Source of the DNA: Pseudomonas helmanticensis
Lineage (GTDB): Bacteria; Pseudomonadota; Gammaproteobacteria; Pseudomonadales; Pseudomonadaceae
Direction of reading: 5' to 3'
Length of the DNA: 64,000 nucleotides
Assembly: GCF_900182985.1 (NCBI RefSeq)
Contig: NZ_FXUY01000002.1
Span: 1,351,001-1,415,000, forward strand
Positions 1-8,646 of this stretch are shown in pieces; position 1 is the stretch's first letter, and every line of letters begins with the position of its first letter. A program made the position numbers and the translations under genes. Under the pieces are notes generated by a model. It searched no databases. It was not told the origin of the DNA and saw only the letters and a program-made list of their open reading frames with translations.

Positions 1-160
1 ATACAGACGCTTTCGGGGGCTCGGGTCGGCGCGTCCGTTCAACGGCAAGATTCTTCGGCGGCGGCGCATCACTTCCACTGCAGAAAGAGGTCGGCAATTA
101 TGCAGATTGCGAAAAATATTTCAACCTGCTTTTATGATTGTTTTGCCCAAGGAGCACCCG

Positions 161-1201
161 ATGGACTATCGCCAGCTAGGCCGTACCGACCTGAACGTGA
201 GTGCAATCTGCCTCGGCACCATGACCTGGGGCGAGCAAAACACTGAAGCTGAAGCCTTCGCCCAGATCGAACGGGCCAAGGAAGCCGGGATCAATTTCAT
301 CGACACCGCCGAGATGTACCCGGTGCCGCCAAAAGCCGAAACCTACGCCACTACCGAGCGCTACATCGGCAATTACTTCAAAAGCCGCGGCGACCGCGCC
401 GACTGGATCCTCGCCAGCAAAATCGCCGGCCCCGGCAACACCATCGACTATATCCGCGACAAAAACCTGCGCCACAATCGCCAGCACATCACCGCTGCGG
501 TGGATGCCAGCCTTGAGCGCCTGCAGACCGACTACATCGACCTGTATCAATTGCACTGGCCGGAGCGCAGCACCAACTTTTTCGGACAGCTGGGCTACAA
601 GCACAAGATCGAAGCCAATCTCACTCCGCTGGAAGACACTCTTGAAGCGCTCGACGAGCAAGTGAAGGCCGGCAAGATTCGTCACATCGGCCTGTCCAAC
701 GAAACACCGTGGGGCACCATGCGTTTTCTCGCGCTGGCCGAAGCCCGTGGCTGGCCGCGTGCGGTGTCGATCCAGAACCCGTACAACCTGCTCAACCGCA
801 GCTTTGAAGTCGGCCTGGCGGAAATCGCCATCCGCGAACAATGCGGCCTGCTCGCTTATTCGCCGCTGGCGTTTGGTTTCCTCTCAGGCAAGTACGAAGG
901 TGGCGCGCGTCCGCCGAAAGGCCGCCTGAGCCTCTACAGCCGCTTCAGCCGCTATTTCAACGCGCAATCGGAAGCAGCGTGCAGCCGTTACGTCGCGCTG
1001 GCCCGTGAACACGGTCTGGATCCGGCGCAAATGGCGTTGGCGTTTGTGACCCAGCAACCGTTCGTCACCAGCAACATCATCGGGGCAACGACGCTTGAGC
1101 AACTGGACAGCAACATTGCCAGTTTCGATCTGCAGCTCTCGGATGAAGTGCTGGCAGGGATCGAGGCGATTCATAAGGATCATCCGAATCCTGCCCCGTA
1201 A
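161..1201 (+). CDS. tas: Tas-like NADP(H)-dependent aldo/keto reductase
   Basis: A 346-residue cytosolic oxidoreductase of the aldo/keto reductase superfamily, the same length as E. coli Tas. It is expected to reduce carbonyl substrates with NADPH; the true substrate is unknown. The TIM-barrel catalytic tetrad is visible as D48, Y53 (in FIDTAEMY), K87 (ILASKIAGP) and H132 (YQLHWPE). I chose the ATG at 161 over an in-frame upstream start at 107 because AAGGAGCACCCG lies directly before it and the family begins MDYRQLG. It is a single gene followed by a REP pair. Substrate assignment is not possible from sequence. Confidence 0.93.
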   Translation: MDYRQLGRTDLNVSAICLGTMTWGEQNTEAEAFAQIERAKEAGINFIDTAEMYPVPPKAETYATTERYIGNYFKSRGDRADWILASKIAGPGNTIDYIRDKNLRHNRQHITAAVDASLERLQTDYIDLYQLHWPERSTNFFGQLGYKHKIEANLTPLEDTLEALDEQVKAGKIRHIGLSNETPWGTMRFLALAEARGWPRAVSIQNPYNLLNRSFEVGLAEIAIREQCGLLAYSPLAFGFLSGKYEGGARPPKGRLSLYSRFSRYFNAQSEAACSRYVALAREHGLDPAQMALAFVTQQPFVTSNIIGATTLEQLDSNIASFDLQLSDEVLAGIEAIHKDHPNPAP

Positions 1202-1205
1202 GTAA

Positions 1206-1282
1206 AAAGATCGCAGCCTGCGGCAGCTCCTACACGGGTTGGGTGTGAACCCTGTAGGAGCTGCCGCAGGCTGCGATCCTTT
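1206..1282. repeat. REP pair, family A (inverted)
   Basis: Two inverted copies of the motif GTAGGAGCTGCCGCAGGCTG (reverse copy first) flank a short unique loop between two convergent genes. The same family recurs near 16.8, 22.5, 32.8, 38.2, 44.4 and 58.9 kb. The hairpin may also act as a transcription barrier for both convergent genes. Confidence 0.9.
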
Positions 1283-1288
1283 CAGCCG

Positions 1289-2425
1289 TCAAAGCGACCG
1301 CGCAATGATCTCCTTCATGATTTCATTGGTGCCGGCATAAATCCGCTGCACCCGCGCATCCGCCCATGCCCGGGCCACCGGGTATTCCCACATGAAGCCG
1401 TAACCGCCATGCAACTGCACGCACTCGTCGAGGACCTTGCATTGCAGATCAGTGCCCCAGTATTTCGCCATCGCCGCCGTCGGCACATCCAGCTTGCCTT
1501 GCAGATGTAATTCGAGACATTTATCGACGAAGACCCTGCCGATCTGAATCTCGGTGGCCATCTCCGCCAGCTTGAAACGGGTGTTCTGGAAGTCAGCAAT
1601 CGCTTTGCCGAACGCCTTGCGATCGCGGGTGTAATCCAGCGTCCACTGCAACGCTGCCTCGGCTGAAGCCAGACCACCAATGGCCACGGTCAGACGCTCC
1701 TGCGGCAACTCCTGCATCAGATAGGCAAACCCTGCTCCCGCCTGCCCCAGCAGGTTTTCCTTCGGCACACGCACGTCTTGGAAAAACAATTCCGAGGTGT
1801 CCTGCGCCTTCATGCCGACCTTCTCCAGGCGCTTGCCCTTCTCGAATCCCGGGCTATTCGCTTCAACTAGAAACAGGCTGGTGCCTTTGGCGCCGGCTTT
1901 CGGATCGGTTTTGGCGACGACGATCACCAGATCTGCCAAGAAGCCGTTGGTGATGAAGGTTTTCGAACCGTTGATCACGTACTCGTCACCGTCCAGCACA
2001 GCGGTGGTTTTCACGCCTTGCAGGTCGGAGCCCGCACCCGGCTCGGTCATGGCGATGGCTGTGACCATCTCGCCCGAGACCAGTTTCGGCAGGTATTTGT
2101 GCTTCAGTGCCTCGCTGCCGTAATGCAGGATGTACGGCGCAACAATGTCCGAATGCAGCGAGAAACCGATGCCGGTCAACCCCAGTCGACCGACCTCTTC
2201 GATCACCACGGCGCTGTACAGAAAGTCCGCCCCCAAACCGCCGTACTCTTCCGGCAGGTGCGAGCAAAGCATTCCCGCCTCCCCCGCCTTGTTCCAGAGC
2301 TTGCGGTCGATATGGCCTTGTTTCTCCCATTGAGCGTGGAACGGCACAGCCTCTTTTTCGAGGAAGGTTCGTACGCTGTCGCGGAACAATTCGTGCTCGG
2401 AGCTGAACAAGGTTCTGGGGATCAT
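1289..2425 (-). CDS. Acyl-CoA dehydrogenase (long-chain type)
   Basis: A 378-residue FAD enzyme that oxidises acyl-CoA to trans-2-enoyl-CoA and passes electrons to ETF. The FAD/substrate signature AMTEPGAGSDL is near residue 125 and the C-terminal signature reads YAGTNEIMKEIIAR. The position of the medium-chain catalytic Glu (YEGT) is Ala here. Instead Glu243 in QELPQERL matches the catalytic base of long-chain acyl-CoA dehydrogenases, so the protein belongs to that branch and is probably active. ATG at 2425 is preceded by AAAGGTG. It is divergent from the GlxA-type regulator across 151 bp, which suggests, but does not prove, local control. Confidence 0.92.
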   Translation of the reverse strand: MIPRTLFSSEHELFRDSVRTFLEKEAVPFHAQWEKQGHIDRKLWNKAGEAGMLCSHLPEEYGGLGADFLYSAVVIEEVGRLGLTGIGFSLHSDIVAPYILHYGSEALKHKYLPKLVSGEMVTAIAMTEPGAGSDLQGVKTTAVLDGDEYVINGSKTFITNGFLADLVIVVAKTDPKAGAKGTSLFLVEANSPGFEKGKRLEKVGMKAQDTSELFFQDVRVPKENLLGQAGAGFAYLMQELPQERLTVAIGGLASAEAALQWTLDYTRDRKAFGKAIADFQNTRFKLAEMATEIQIGRVFVDKCLELHLQGKLDVPTAAMAKYWGTDLQCKVLDECVQLHGGYGFMWEYPVARAWADARVQRIYAGTNEIMKEIIARSL

Positions 2426-2576
2426 GCGGCACCTTTCTTTGTTGTTGGAGGGGGATGACCTTCAGAGACTAAGCGCCACCGGCGATACAGGACACTGGAC
2501 ACATCCGACAAAAAATAAGACGATCCAGCCGTCTGGTGACCACTTTCCCTTATAAAAACAAAACAAAAGTTGAATT

Positions 2577-3572
2577 ATGTCCAAGCAAGTCTCCACGCCC
2601 TTGCGGCGCGTCAGCATCCTGGCGATTGACCGGGTTTTCGCATCTACTCTCATGCAGGCCAAGGATTTTTTCCATCTGGCCAGCCTGCGTTACGGCAAGC
2701 AACTGGGCCACGGCCTGACTCCGGCGTTTGAAACGCGCCTGGTCAGTCCCGACGGCAAACCAGTGAACAGCTTCAGTGACGTGGTCATGCCGGTCGACGG
2801 CGGCCTGGAAAACGCCGACGTCATTATCCTTCCGGCGTTCTGGGACGATTTCGATACGCTTTGCAGCCGTTATCCCCAGGTCTTGCCGTGGTTGCGCGAA
2901 CAGCATGCGCGTGGCGCAGTGTTGTGCGGCGAAGCCACCGGGGTGTTCTGGCTGGCCGAAGCCGGCCTGCTCAACGGCAAGGAAGCGACCACCTACTGGC
3001 GGTTCTTCAATGCGTTCGCCGAGCGTTTTCCGCGGGTGTACCTGAATCAGGACAAACACCTGACCGACGCCGATAACCTCTACTGCGCCGGCGGCACCAC
3101 TTCAGCCTGCGATCTCTATATCTATCTGATCGAACGCTTCTGCGGGGCAAACGTCGCGCAAGCCGTGGCCCGCGACATCCTCTACGAAGTGCAGCGCAGC
3201 TATTCGCCGGGACGCATCGGTTTCGGTGGGCAGAAGCTGCATCAGGATGTGATCATTCTGCAGATCCAGCACTGGCTCGAAGAGCACTTCGCCGACAAGT
3301 TCCGCTTCGAAGACGTCGCCCGCGAGCACGGCATGAGCATCCGCAATTTCATGCGGCGCTTCCAGACGGCCACCGGCGACAAACCGTTGCATTACCTGCA
3401 AAGGCTGCGGATCGAGACCGCGAAAGGCTTGCTGTCCGGCAGCCGCAAGAGCATCAAGACCATCAGTTATGAGGTCGGCTACGACGATGCAAGCTTCTTT
3501 GCGCGGCTATTCCGCCAGCACACCGAGCTGTCGCCGAACCAGTATCGACAGCAGTTCCAACAGGCTGCATAA
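2577..3572 (+). CDS. GlxA-type transcriptional regulator (DJ-1/PfpI + AraC HTH)
   Basis: A 331-residue regulator with an N-terminal DJ-1/PfpI (class I glutamine amidotransferase-like) ligand domain at about residues 12-190 and a C-terminal AraC/XylS double helix-turn-helix at about 228-328 (motif VGYDDASFFARLFRQHTELSPNQYR ends the second HTH; split here as VGYDDASFFARLF and SPNQYR). The elbow reads LCGEATGVFWLAEAGLL, keeping the Cys found in many GATase1-AraC proteins. Family members sense small nitrogenous or metabolic ligands and activate nearby catabolic genes. The divergent acyl-CoA dehydrogenase is the obvious candidate target. The Shine-Dalgarno before ATG 2577 is weak. Confidence 0.9.
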   Translation: MSKQVSTPLRRVSILAIDRVFASTLMQAKDFFHLASLRYGKQLGHGLTPAFETRLVSPDGKPVNSFSDVVMPVDGGLENADVIILPAFWDDFDTLCSRYPQVLPWLREQHARGAVLCGEATGVFWLAEAGLLNGKEATTYWRFFNAFAERFPRVYLNQDKHLTDADNLYCAGGTTSACDLYIYLIERFCGANVAQAVARDILYEVQRSYSPGRIGFGGQKLHQDVIILQIQHWLEEHFADKFRFEDVAREHGMSIRNFMRRFQTATGDKPLHYLQRLRIETAKGLLSGSRKSIKTISYEVGYDDASFFARLFRQHTELSPNQYRQQFQQAA

Positions 3573-3587
3573 CCCTCCCCCCGATGA

Positions 3588-3698
3588 GCGTTCCCACGCT
3601 CTGCGTGGGAACGCTGCCAATGGACGCTCTGCGTCCGCCCCGGAATGTGACGCAGAGCGTCACGGTATGCATTCCCACGCGGAGCGTGGGAACGATCA
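3588..3698. repeat. REP-like element, family B
   Basis: Built from inverted copies of CGTTCCCACGCTCTGCGTGG and GACGCAGAGCGTCAC-type palindromes, ending in GTGGGAACGATCA. The same family occurs at 40.9 kb and, truncated, inside another element at 58.9 kb. Confidence 0.88.
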
Positions 3699-3725
3699 GT
3701 GTGCGCGGGCCGGTGAATTCGAGAT

Positions 3726-3760
3726 AAAAAAAGGGCCTGCAATTGCAGGCCCTGTTTATT
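3726..3760 (-). terminator. Intrinsic terminator of zapE
   Basis: Perfect palindrome GGGCCTGCAATTGCAGGCCC at 3733-3752 followed, on the minus strand, by a run of seven T. It lies 13 bp past the zapE stop codon. Confidence 0.9.
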
Positions 3761-3772
3761 TGGCGAAACTGT

Positions 3773-4867
3773 TTAAGGCTTGTGCGCCCGCGACAGGAAT
3801 TCGTGCGATTGCATCTCCAGCAAGCGGCTCAGCGTGCGCTGGAACTCGAAGTTCAAACGGCCGCCGGTGTACAGATCCTTCAGCTCGACTTCCGCCGAAA
3901 TGATCAGCTTGACGTTACGGTCGTAGAATTCGTCGACCATGTTGATGAAGCGACGGGCGATGTCGTCGGTGGTGACGCTCATCTGCTCGACGCCGCTGAG
4001 CAGCACGGCGTGGAAGATCTTGCCCAGCTCGATGTAATCGTTCTGGCTGCGCGGGCCGTCGCAGAGTTCGCGGAAATCGAACCAGGCCACATCGTCACAA
4101 GTACGCAGGGCACGGATCTCGCGGTTCTCGATCATCAGCACGTCATTCTCGACCGCTGCGGTGCACTCTGGCGTCAGCGCGCGGAAGCTCTTGCGCAGGC
4201 TTTCGTGGGACGCTTCGTCGAGCGGAAAGTGAAACAGCTCCGCTTGTTCGAGGTGACGCAGACGGTAGTCGACGCCGCTGTCAACGTTGACGATCTCGGT
4301 GTTCTGCTTGATCAGCGCAATCGCCGGCAGGAAGCGCGCGCGTTGCAGACCGTCCTTGTACAGACCGTCCGGGACGATGTTCGAGGTCGCGACCAGGGTC
4401 ACGCCATTCTTGAACAATTCTTCCATCAACGTGCCGAGGATCATCGCGTCTGTGATGTCGGAAACGAAGAACTCATCGAAGCAGATTACCCGCGACTCAT
4501 CGGCAAAACGTTTGGCGATGAGGGTCAGCGGGTTTTTCTCGCCACCGAGGGTTTTCATCTCTTCGTGCACACGCTTCATGAAGCGGTGGAAGTGGGTGCG
4601 GGTCTTTTCCTTGAACGGCAGCGCTTCGAAGAAGGTGTCGACCAGGTAAGTTTTTCCGCGACCCACGCCGCCCCAGAAATAAAGGCCCTTGACCGGCGTC
4701 TGATCTTTTTTGCCGAACAGCTTGCTCAGCAGACCCGGTTTGTTCTGATCGGCGGCGATCAGATCCTCGTACAAACGCTGTAGATGACGCACAGCAGTTT
4801 CCTGCGCGGCGTCATGGAAGAAGTCCGGGCGTTTCAGATCAGCTTGGTATCGTTCTAGGGGCGTCAT
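3773..4867 (-). CDS. zapE: Cell division protein ZapE (AFG1-like ATPase)
   Basis: A 364-residue AFG1/ZapE family AAA+ ATPase. Walker A reads GGVGRGKTYL (about residue 67) and Walker B VICFDEFFVSD (about residue 147), both intact. In E. coli ZapE associates with the constriction site late in division and destabilises FtsZ polymers in an ATP-dependent way. It begins with ATG at 4867 and is preceded on the chromosome by trpS on the same strand, but a strong terminator between them makes it a separate transcript. Length is normal for the family. Confidence 0.94.
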   Translation of the reverse strand: MTPLERYQADLKRPDFFHDAAQETAVRHLQRLYEDLIAADQNKPGLLSKLFGKKDQTPVKGLYFWGGVGRGKTYLVDTFFEALPFKEKTRTHFHRFMKRVHEEMKTLGGEKNPLTLIAKRFADESRVICFDEFFVSDITDAMILGTLMEELFKNGVTLVATSNIVPDGLYKDGLQRARFLPAIALIKQNTEIVNVDSGVDYRLRHLEQAELFHFPLDEASHESLRKSFRALTPECTAAVENDVLMIENREIRALRTCDDVAWFDFRELCDGPRSQNDYIELGKIFHAVLLSGVEQMSVTTDDIARRFINMVDEFYDRNVKLIISAEVELKDLYTGGRLNFEFQRTLSRLLEMQSHEFLSRAHKP

Positions 4868-4885
4868 AATTCGTTAGCAAGGCAA

Positions 4886-4918
4886 CAAAAACGGGCCGTC
4901 ACTGTAGCGACGGCCCGT
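4886..4918 (-). terminator. Intrinsic terminator of trpS
   Basis: Ten-bp stem ACGGGCCGTC/GACGGCCCGT at 4891-4918 with an 8-nt loop, followed on the minus strand by TTTTTGTT. It separates trpS from zapE. Confidence 0.88.
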
Positions 4919-4957
4919 GGGAATGGCAATCGGCCCTTGGTCGGACCGTGCCGCCGA

Positions 4958-6313
4958 TTAGTCCTGAACCGGGGTCAGCGCGATGCGCAGCGCCTCGATG
5001 GCCGCGTCCCGCGCAACCGTGTCGGCGAACGCCGGGCTATCGCCAACGCAATCACCTTCCAGCCAGACGCTGAAGCTCAGGTCTTCGCTGCGCACGTCCA
5101 GCGGCTGGCCGGTTTGCAGCTGTTTGGTCACTTGGCCTGCGGTTTTGCCGTCGGCGAAATTGCGCGACAGCAGCAGTTGCTCGCCATCGGCCGCCAGCAG
5201 ACGGAAACGGAAGCTACCGTCGTCTTCGCGGAAGCTGACGAAACGTGCGGCTTTCGCGGCTTTCTTCTTGGTCGTCGTTGCGACTTGTACCTGATTGACG
5301 AAAGAACGCAGGCCAACGGCTTCGCGCAGTTCGTTGAGAAACGGCGTCGCCACGGCACGGGCCTTTTTCGCACCGATCTGCAGGATGTCTTCAAGATCCG
5401 CCGGACGTTCGATCAACTGGTGATACTTGTCGCGCGCCTCGCCGAGATCGTTGTCGAGCAACTGGAACAGACGGTTCTTCGCCTCACCCCAACCCAGACC
5501 ACCGAGCAGTTCGCTGCGGAACTCACCAGCCTGCGCCGGCGTGGCGAACGCCTGGAACAGGGTGAACAAATGCGAGTTGTCCGGATCTTTCGCTTCGCCT
5601 GGCGCTTTCGAATCAGTAACGATCCGCGAAATCGCGTCCTTCATCTCTTTGGCGCTGGAGAACAACGGGATGGTGTTGTCGTAGCTCTTCGACATCTTGC
5701 GACCGTCGAGGCCCGGCAACGTCGCCACGCTTTCTTCAATCAGCGCTTCGGGCATGGTGAAGAATTCTTTGCCCTGACCGAACAAGTGGTTGAAGCGCTG
5801 GCCGATATCACGCGCCATCTCGACATGCTGGATCTGGTCACGACCGACCGGCACCTTGTGCGCGTTGAACATCAGAATGTCCGCGGCCATCAGCACCGGG
5901 TAGCTGTAGAGGCCCATGGTGATGCCGGCGTCCGGGTCTTCACCGGTTTCGACGTTCTTGTCGACCGAGGCCTTATAGGCGTGCGCACGGTTGAGCAGGC
6001 CTTTGGCGGCAACGCAGGTCAGCAGCCAGGTCAGCTCGGGGATTTCCGGGATGTCGGACTGGCGGTAGAAGGTCACGCGGTCGACATCGAGGCCACCGGC
6101 CAGCCAGGTCGCGGCGATTTCCAGACGCGAGCGCTGGATGCGCAGCGGGTCATCGCATTTGATCAGGGCGTGGTAGTCGGCCAGAAAGTAGAACGAATCG
6201 GCATTGCTGTCGCGGCTGGCAAGGATTGCCGGGCGGATCGCGCCGGCGTAGTTGCCCAGGTGCGGCGTGCCGGTGGTGGTGATGCCGGTGAGGATACGGG
6301 TACGGTTCGTCAT
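4958..6313 (-). CDS. trpS: Tryptophan--tRNA ligase
   Basis: A 451-residue class I aminoacyl-tRNA synthetase that charges tRNA-Trp. The HIGH-equivalent is TTGTPHLGNYAGA near residue 13 and the KMSKS loop is GRKMSKSYDN near residue 212. It is the long form found in pseudomonads, with about 110 extra C-terminal residues (Lys/Ala-rich linker TTKKKAAKAA) compared with the 334-residue E. coli enzyme. I chose ATG 6313 (MTNRTRILTG) over an in-frame TTG at 6337. The upstream hydrolase stop lies 24 bp before the start, so the two are probably cotranscribed. Confidence 0.95.
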   Translation of the reverse strand: MTNRTRILTGITTTGTPHLGNYAGAIRPAILASRDSNADSFYFLADYHALIKCDDPLRIQRSRLEIAATWLAGGLDVDRVTFYRQSDIPEIPELTWLLTCVAAKGLLNRAHAYKASVDKNVETGEDPDAGITMGLYSYPVLMAADILMFNAHKVPVGRDQIQHVEMARDIGQRFNHLFGQGKEFFTMPEALIEESVATLPGLDGRKMSKSYDNTIPLFSSAKEMKDAISRIVTDSKAPGEAKDPDNSHLFTLFQAFATPAQAGEFRSELLGGLGWGEAKNRLFQLLDNDLGEARDKYHQLIERPADLEDILQIGAKKARAVATPFLNELREAVGLRSFVNQVQVATTTKKKAAKAARFVSFREDDGSFRFRLLAADGEQLLLSRNFADGKTAGQVTKQLQTGQPLDVRSEDLSFSVWLEGDCVGDSPAFADTVARDAAIEALRIALTPVQD

Positions 6314-6337
6314 GGGTAATCGCTTGTCAGACTGCAA

Positions 6338-6982
6338 TCAATTCGAGAGACGCGGCAGGATCAGATCCTTGAGATCGGTCAGCTTGCCATGAAAAAAGTG
6401 TCCGCATTCTGCCACTTTCAGCAGCTCATGGGGGCGCTGGAGTTTTTCCGACCAGTCGTAGACCAACTGCGGATCGATGACTTCGTCGGTTTCCGGCTGG
6501 ATCACCGTGAGTTCGCCGTGTTGCGGCAGTTGATCCTGCTCGCCCAGACGCATGACCGCCGGCGCGACCATGAACAGGTGCTTGAGCTGCACGCCTTGCG
6601 CTTCAAGACGGCCGCCGAGACTTGCTGCAACAAATCCGCCGAAGGAGAAACCGAACAGGGTCATCGGCAGATCCGGGTGTTTTTCCCGCAGCCACTTGGC
6701 AGCCGCCTGAGCGTCATCGACTTCACCGGTGCCCATGTCATGCGAACCTTCGCTGGCGCCGACGCCACGATAGTTGAAACGCAAGGTAATCAGGCCGGCG
6801 TCGCGCGCGGTGCGCTGCAGGGTCGAGACAACCTTGTTGAGCATGGTGCCGCCCTGCACCGGGTTCGGGTGGCAGATCAGCGCGATGCCGCGCGGCTGCT
6901 CGTTGTCCAAGCTCTTGTTTTCGAGAAGCAGAGCTTCGATTTGGCCGACAGGGCCGGCAATCACTACAGGGGTTTCACGCAT
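6338..6982 (-). CDS. Alpha/beta hydrolase (YcjY-like family)
   Basis: A 214-residue soluble alpha/beta hydrolase of the short dienelactone-hydrolase-like group. It shows the conserved HPNPVQGGTMLNKVV segment, the RFNYRGVG oxyanion region, the nucleophile elbow FGFSFGG (Ser) and a late His in AECGHFF. ATG 6982 (MRETPVVIAG) was chosen because the conserved fold begins there; in-frame codons extend upstream to 7135 but would overlap the divergent zapG start. A GGAG lies about 15 nt upstream, which would also suit a TTG two codons earlier. Substrate unknown; probably an operon with trpS. Confidence 0.85.
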   Translation of the reverse strand: MRETPVVIAGPVGQIEALLLENKSLDNEQPRGIALICHPNPVQGGTMLNKVVSTLQRTARDAGLITLRFNYRGVGASEGSHDMGTGEVDDAQAAAKWLREKHPDLPMTLFGFSFGGFVAASLGGRLEAQGVQLKHLFMVAPAVMRLGEQDQLPQHGELTVIQPETDEVIDPQLVYDWSEKLQRPHELLKVAECGHFFHGKLTDLKDLILPRLSN

Positions 6983-7126
6983 CAGCAAGGAAGGAACTCC
7001 GTGACCTCGAATCGGGTCGACTCGTCTAGCAAATTGTCTGTGCCAATCTATTGCGAGTGAATCGCGGTATACAGCGCAGGTTCGAGCCGTTAACGTAAAG
7101 CAAAGCCGTTTATAGAGGAAGGACTC

Positions 7127-7561
7127 GTGGAACACTCGCTCTTAGTTTGGTTGTTACCGACTCTTGCCCTGGTTGTGGGTGTCGCCATTGGATTCCTGAT
7201 CGCGCGCGTTGCGCCGAACGCCGCACCGAGCCGCACGCAGCGTCAACTGGATGATATTCAGGAACGCTTCGACAGTTATCAGAACGAGGTGGTCACCCAC
7301 TTCAACAGCACCGCGATGCTGGTCAAGAAACTGACCCAGAGCTATCAGGAAGTGCAGGACCATCTCGCCGAGGGTGCCAATCGTCTGGCCCTGGACGAGC
7401 AGACCCGCCAGCGCCTGATCGCCGCCCTGCATGCCGACGCGGCAGTGGCACCACGCGAACGCCTGACGCCACCGCGCGATCAGGAGCCGCCACGCGACTA
7501 CGCACCGAAAACCCCGAACTCGCCGGGCATGCTCGATGAGCATTATGGTCTGAAGAAGTAA
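7127..7561 (+). CDS. zapG: ZapG/YhcB (DUF1043) inner-membrane protein
   Basis: A 144-residue protein with one N-terminal membrane helix (about residues 5-25, LLVWLLPTLALVVGVAIGFLIA) followed by a coiled-coil cytoplasmic region (RQLDDIQERFDSYQNEVVTHF) and a Pro-rich tail. This is the DUF1043/YhcB family, which in E. coli helps coordinate envelope growth and division. It starts at GTG 7127, supported by AGAGGAAGGA seven bases before. It is divergent from the hydrolase-trpS unit and ends in a strong terminator. Confidence 0.9.
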   Translation: MEHSLLVWLLPTLALVVGVAIGFLIARVAPNAAPSRTQRQLDDIQERFDSYQNEVVTHFNSTAMLVKKLTQSYQEVQDHLAEGANRLALDEQTRQRLIAALHADAAVAPRERLTPPRDQEPPRDYAPKTPNSPGMLDEHYGLKK

Positions 7562-7577
7562 TCAGCCTTCGCTGAAA

Positions 7578-7620
7578 ACAAAAAGCCCCCGGACAGTGAT
7601 GTGTCCGGGGGCTTTTTTGT
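7578..7620 (+). terminator. Intrinsic terminator of zapG
   Basis: Long GC stem (AGCCCCCGGACA/TGTCCGGGGGCT) followed by TTTTTT; an A-run on the other side may make it bidirectional. Confidence 0.92.
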
Positions 7621-7647
7621 GCCTGATAGTTTTGTGGTGCCGATTTG

Positions 7648-7724
7648 ATCGCCATCGCGAGCAGGCTCACTCCTACATTTTGAAATGCATTCCCCTGTAG
7701 GAGTGAGCCTGCTCGCGATGAGGC
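7648..7724. repeat. REP pair, family C (inverted)
   Basis: Inverted copies of TGTAGGAGTGAGCCTGCTCG flank an 18-bp spacer. The second copy of this family in the window is at 53.3 kb, also between genes. Confidence 0.9.
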
Positions 7725-7738
7725 CATAACCGGCCACA

Positions 7739-7776
7739 CAAAAAAAATGCCCGATCACAGGATCGGGCATTTCTTC
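7739..7776 (-). terminator. Intrinsic terminator of the OmpA-type lipoprotein gene
   Basis: Stem ATGCCCGATC/GATCGGGCAT, with a run of eight T on the minus strand, 15 bp past the stop codon. Confidence 0.9.
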
Positions 7777-7790
7777 ATTCAGGCAATCGC

Positions 7791-8528
7791 TTACGGATAC
7801 TGCTGAACCGTACCCGGCTGCTGTTGCTGCTGACCACCATACTGCTGGCCCGGGATCGCCTTCAGGTTGACTTCAACCCGACGGTTCTGCGCCCGGCCAT
7901 TGACGTCACCGTTGCTGGCAATCGGATTATCGGGACCGGCACCACGGGCCGTCAGGTTGGCACCGCCGACACCTTGCGAGGTCAGGTAGGTCGCCACGCT
8001 CTGCGCACGACGCTGGGACAGGTCCATGTTGTGCTGACGGCTGCCGGTGCTGTCGGTGTAGCCGACGATTTCGATCTGGTTCTGGTTGAACTCTTTCAGC
8101 GAGTTGGCCAGGTTGTTCAGCGGCTGGTAGAAGCTCGATGCAATGTTCGCCGAATCGGTGGCGAAGGTGATGTTGCCCGGCATGATCAGCTTGATCTGGT
8201 CGCCCTGACGCTGCACTTCAACTCCGGTGTTGGCCATGCTGGCGCGCAGCTTGGCTTCCTGTTTGTCAGCGTAGTAACCGTAACCGGCCGCTGAAGCACC
8301 CACCACAGCGGCGCCGATCAAGGCACCCTTGCCGCGATTGTTATGGTCGATGGCAGCACCGGCCAAAGCACCGGCCAGAGCACCGAGACCACCGTACTTG
8401 GCGGTTTTGCTCATGCCTTGAGAGCCACCGTCGGCCTGGCCCTGATTGTCATACGGGTTAGGCGAGGCGCAGCCGGACAGCAAGGCCACGGCAGTAGCGA
8501 CAATAATCAAACGACGCTTGGTGAACAT
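7791..8528 (-). CDS. OmpA-family lipoprotein (YiaD-like)
   Basis: A 245-residue outer-membrane lipoprotein. It has a lipobox LLSGC near residue 19, then a glycine-zipper stretch (GALAGALAGAAIDHN... GAAVVGASAAGYGYY) and a C-terminal OmpA peptidoglycan-binding domain with EIVGYTDSTGSRQHN and the LSQRRA helix. It ends in a Gln/Pro-rich tail. Such proteins anchor the outer membrane to peptidoglycan. ATG 8528 is supported by CAGGAGCTCTCC. Monocistronic, with its own terminator. Confidence 0.92.
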   Translation of the reverse strand: MFTKRRLIIVATAVALLSGCASPNPYDNQGQADGGSQGMSKTAKYGGLGALAGALAGAAIDHNNRGKGALIGAAVVGASAAGYGYYADKQEAKLRASMANTGVEVQRQGDQIKLIMPGNITFATDSANIASSFYQPLNNLANSLKEFNQNQIEIVGYTDSTGSRQHNMDLSQRRAQSVATYLTSQGVGGANLTARGAGPDNPIASNGDVNGRAQNRRVEVNLKAIPGQQYGGQQQQQPGTVQQYP

Positions 8529-8646
8529 GGAGAGCTCCTGGTTTTTCGCATTCTGTGATGCAGCGGCCACTGGGTAAAATGGACCTGCGCGGGCGTTGGA
8601 TCATGACAATGCACAAAAATTCCGCCGGGCACTCGTGACAAAATAT

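Noticed and set aside
107..160. N-terminal extension of the aldo/keto reductase
   Set aside because: No family member has it, and a strong ribosome site lies before the ATG at 161.
1..160. Possible 3' end of an upstream gene
   Set aside because: No frame with credible coding pattern ends here and nothing before position 1 is visible.
4937..6319. 460-codon open frame antisense to trpS
   Set aside because: Mirror of a strongly recognised synthetase; no independent motifs or ribosome site.
6983..7135. N-terminal extension of the alpha/beta hydrolase to 7135
   Set aside because: It would overlap the divergent zapG start and its ribosome site, and shows no conserved sequence.
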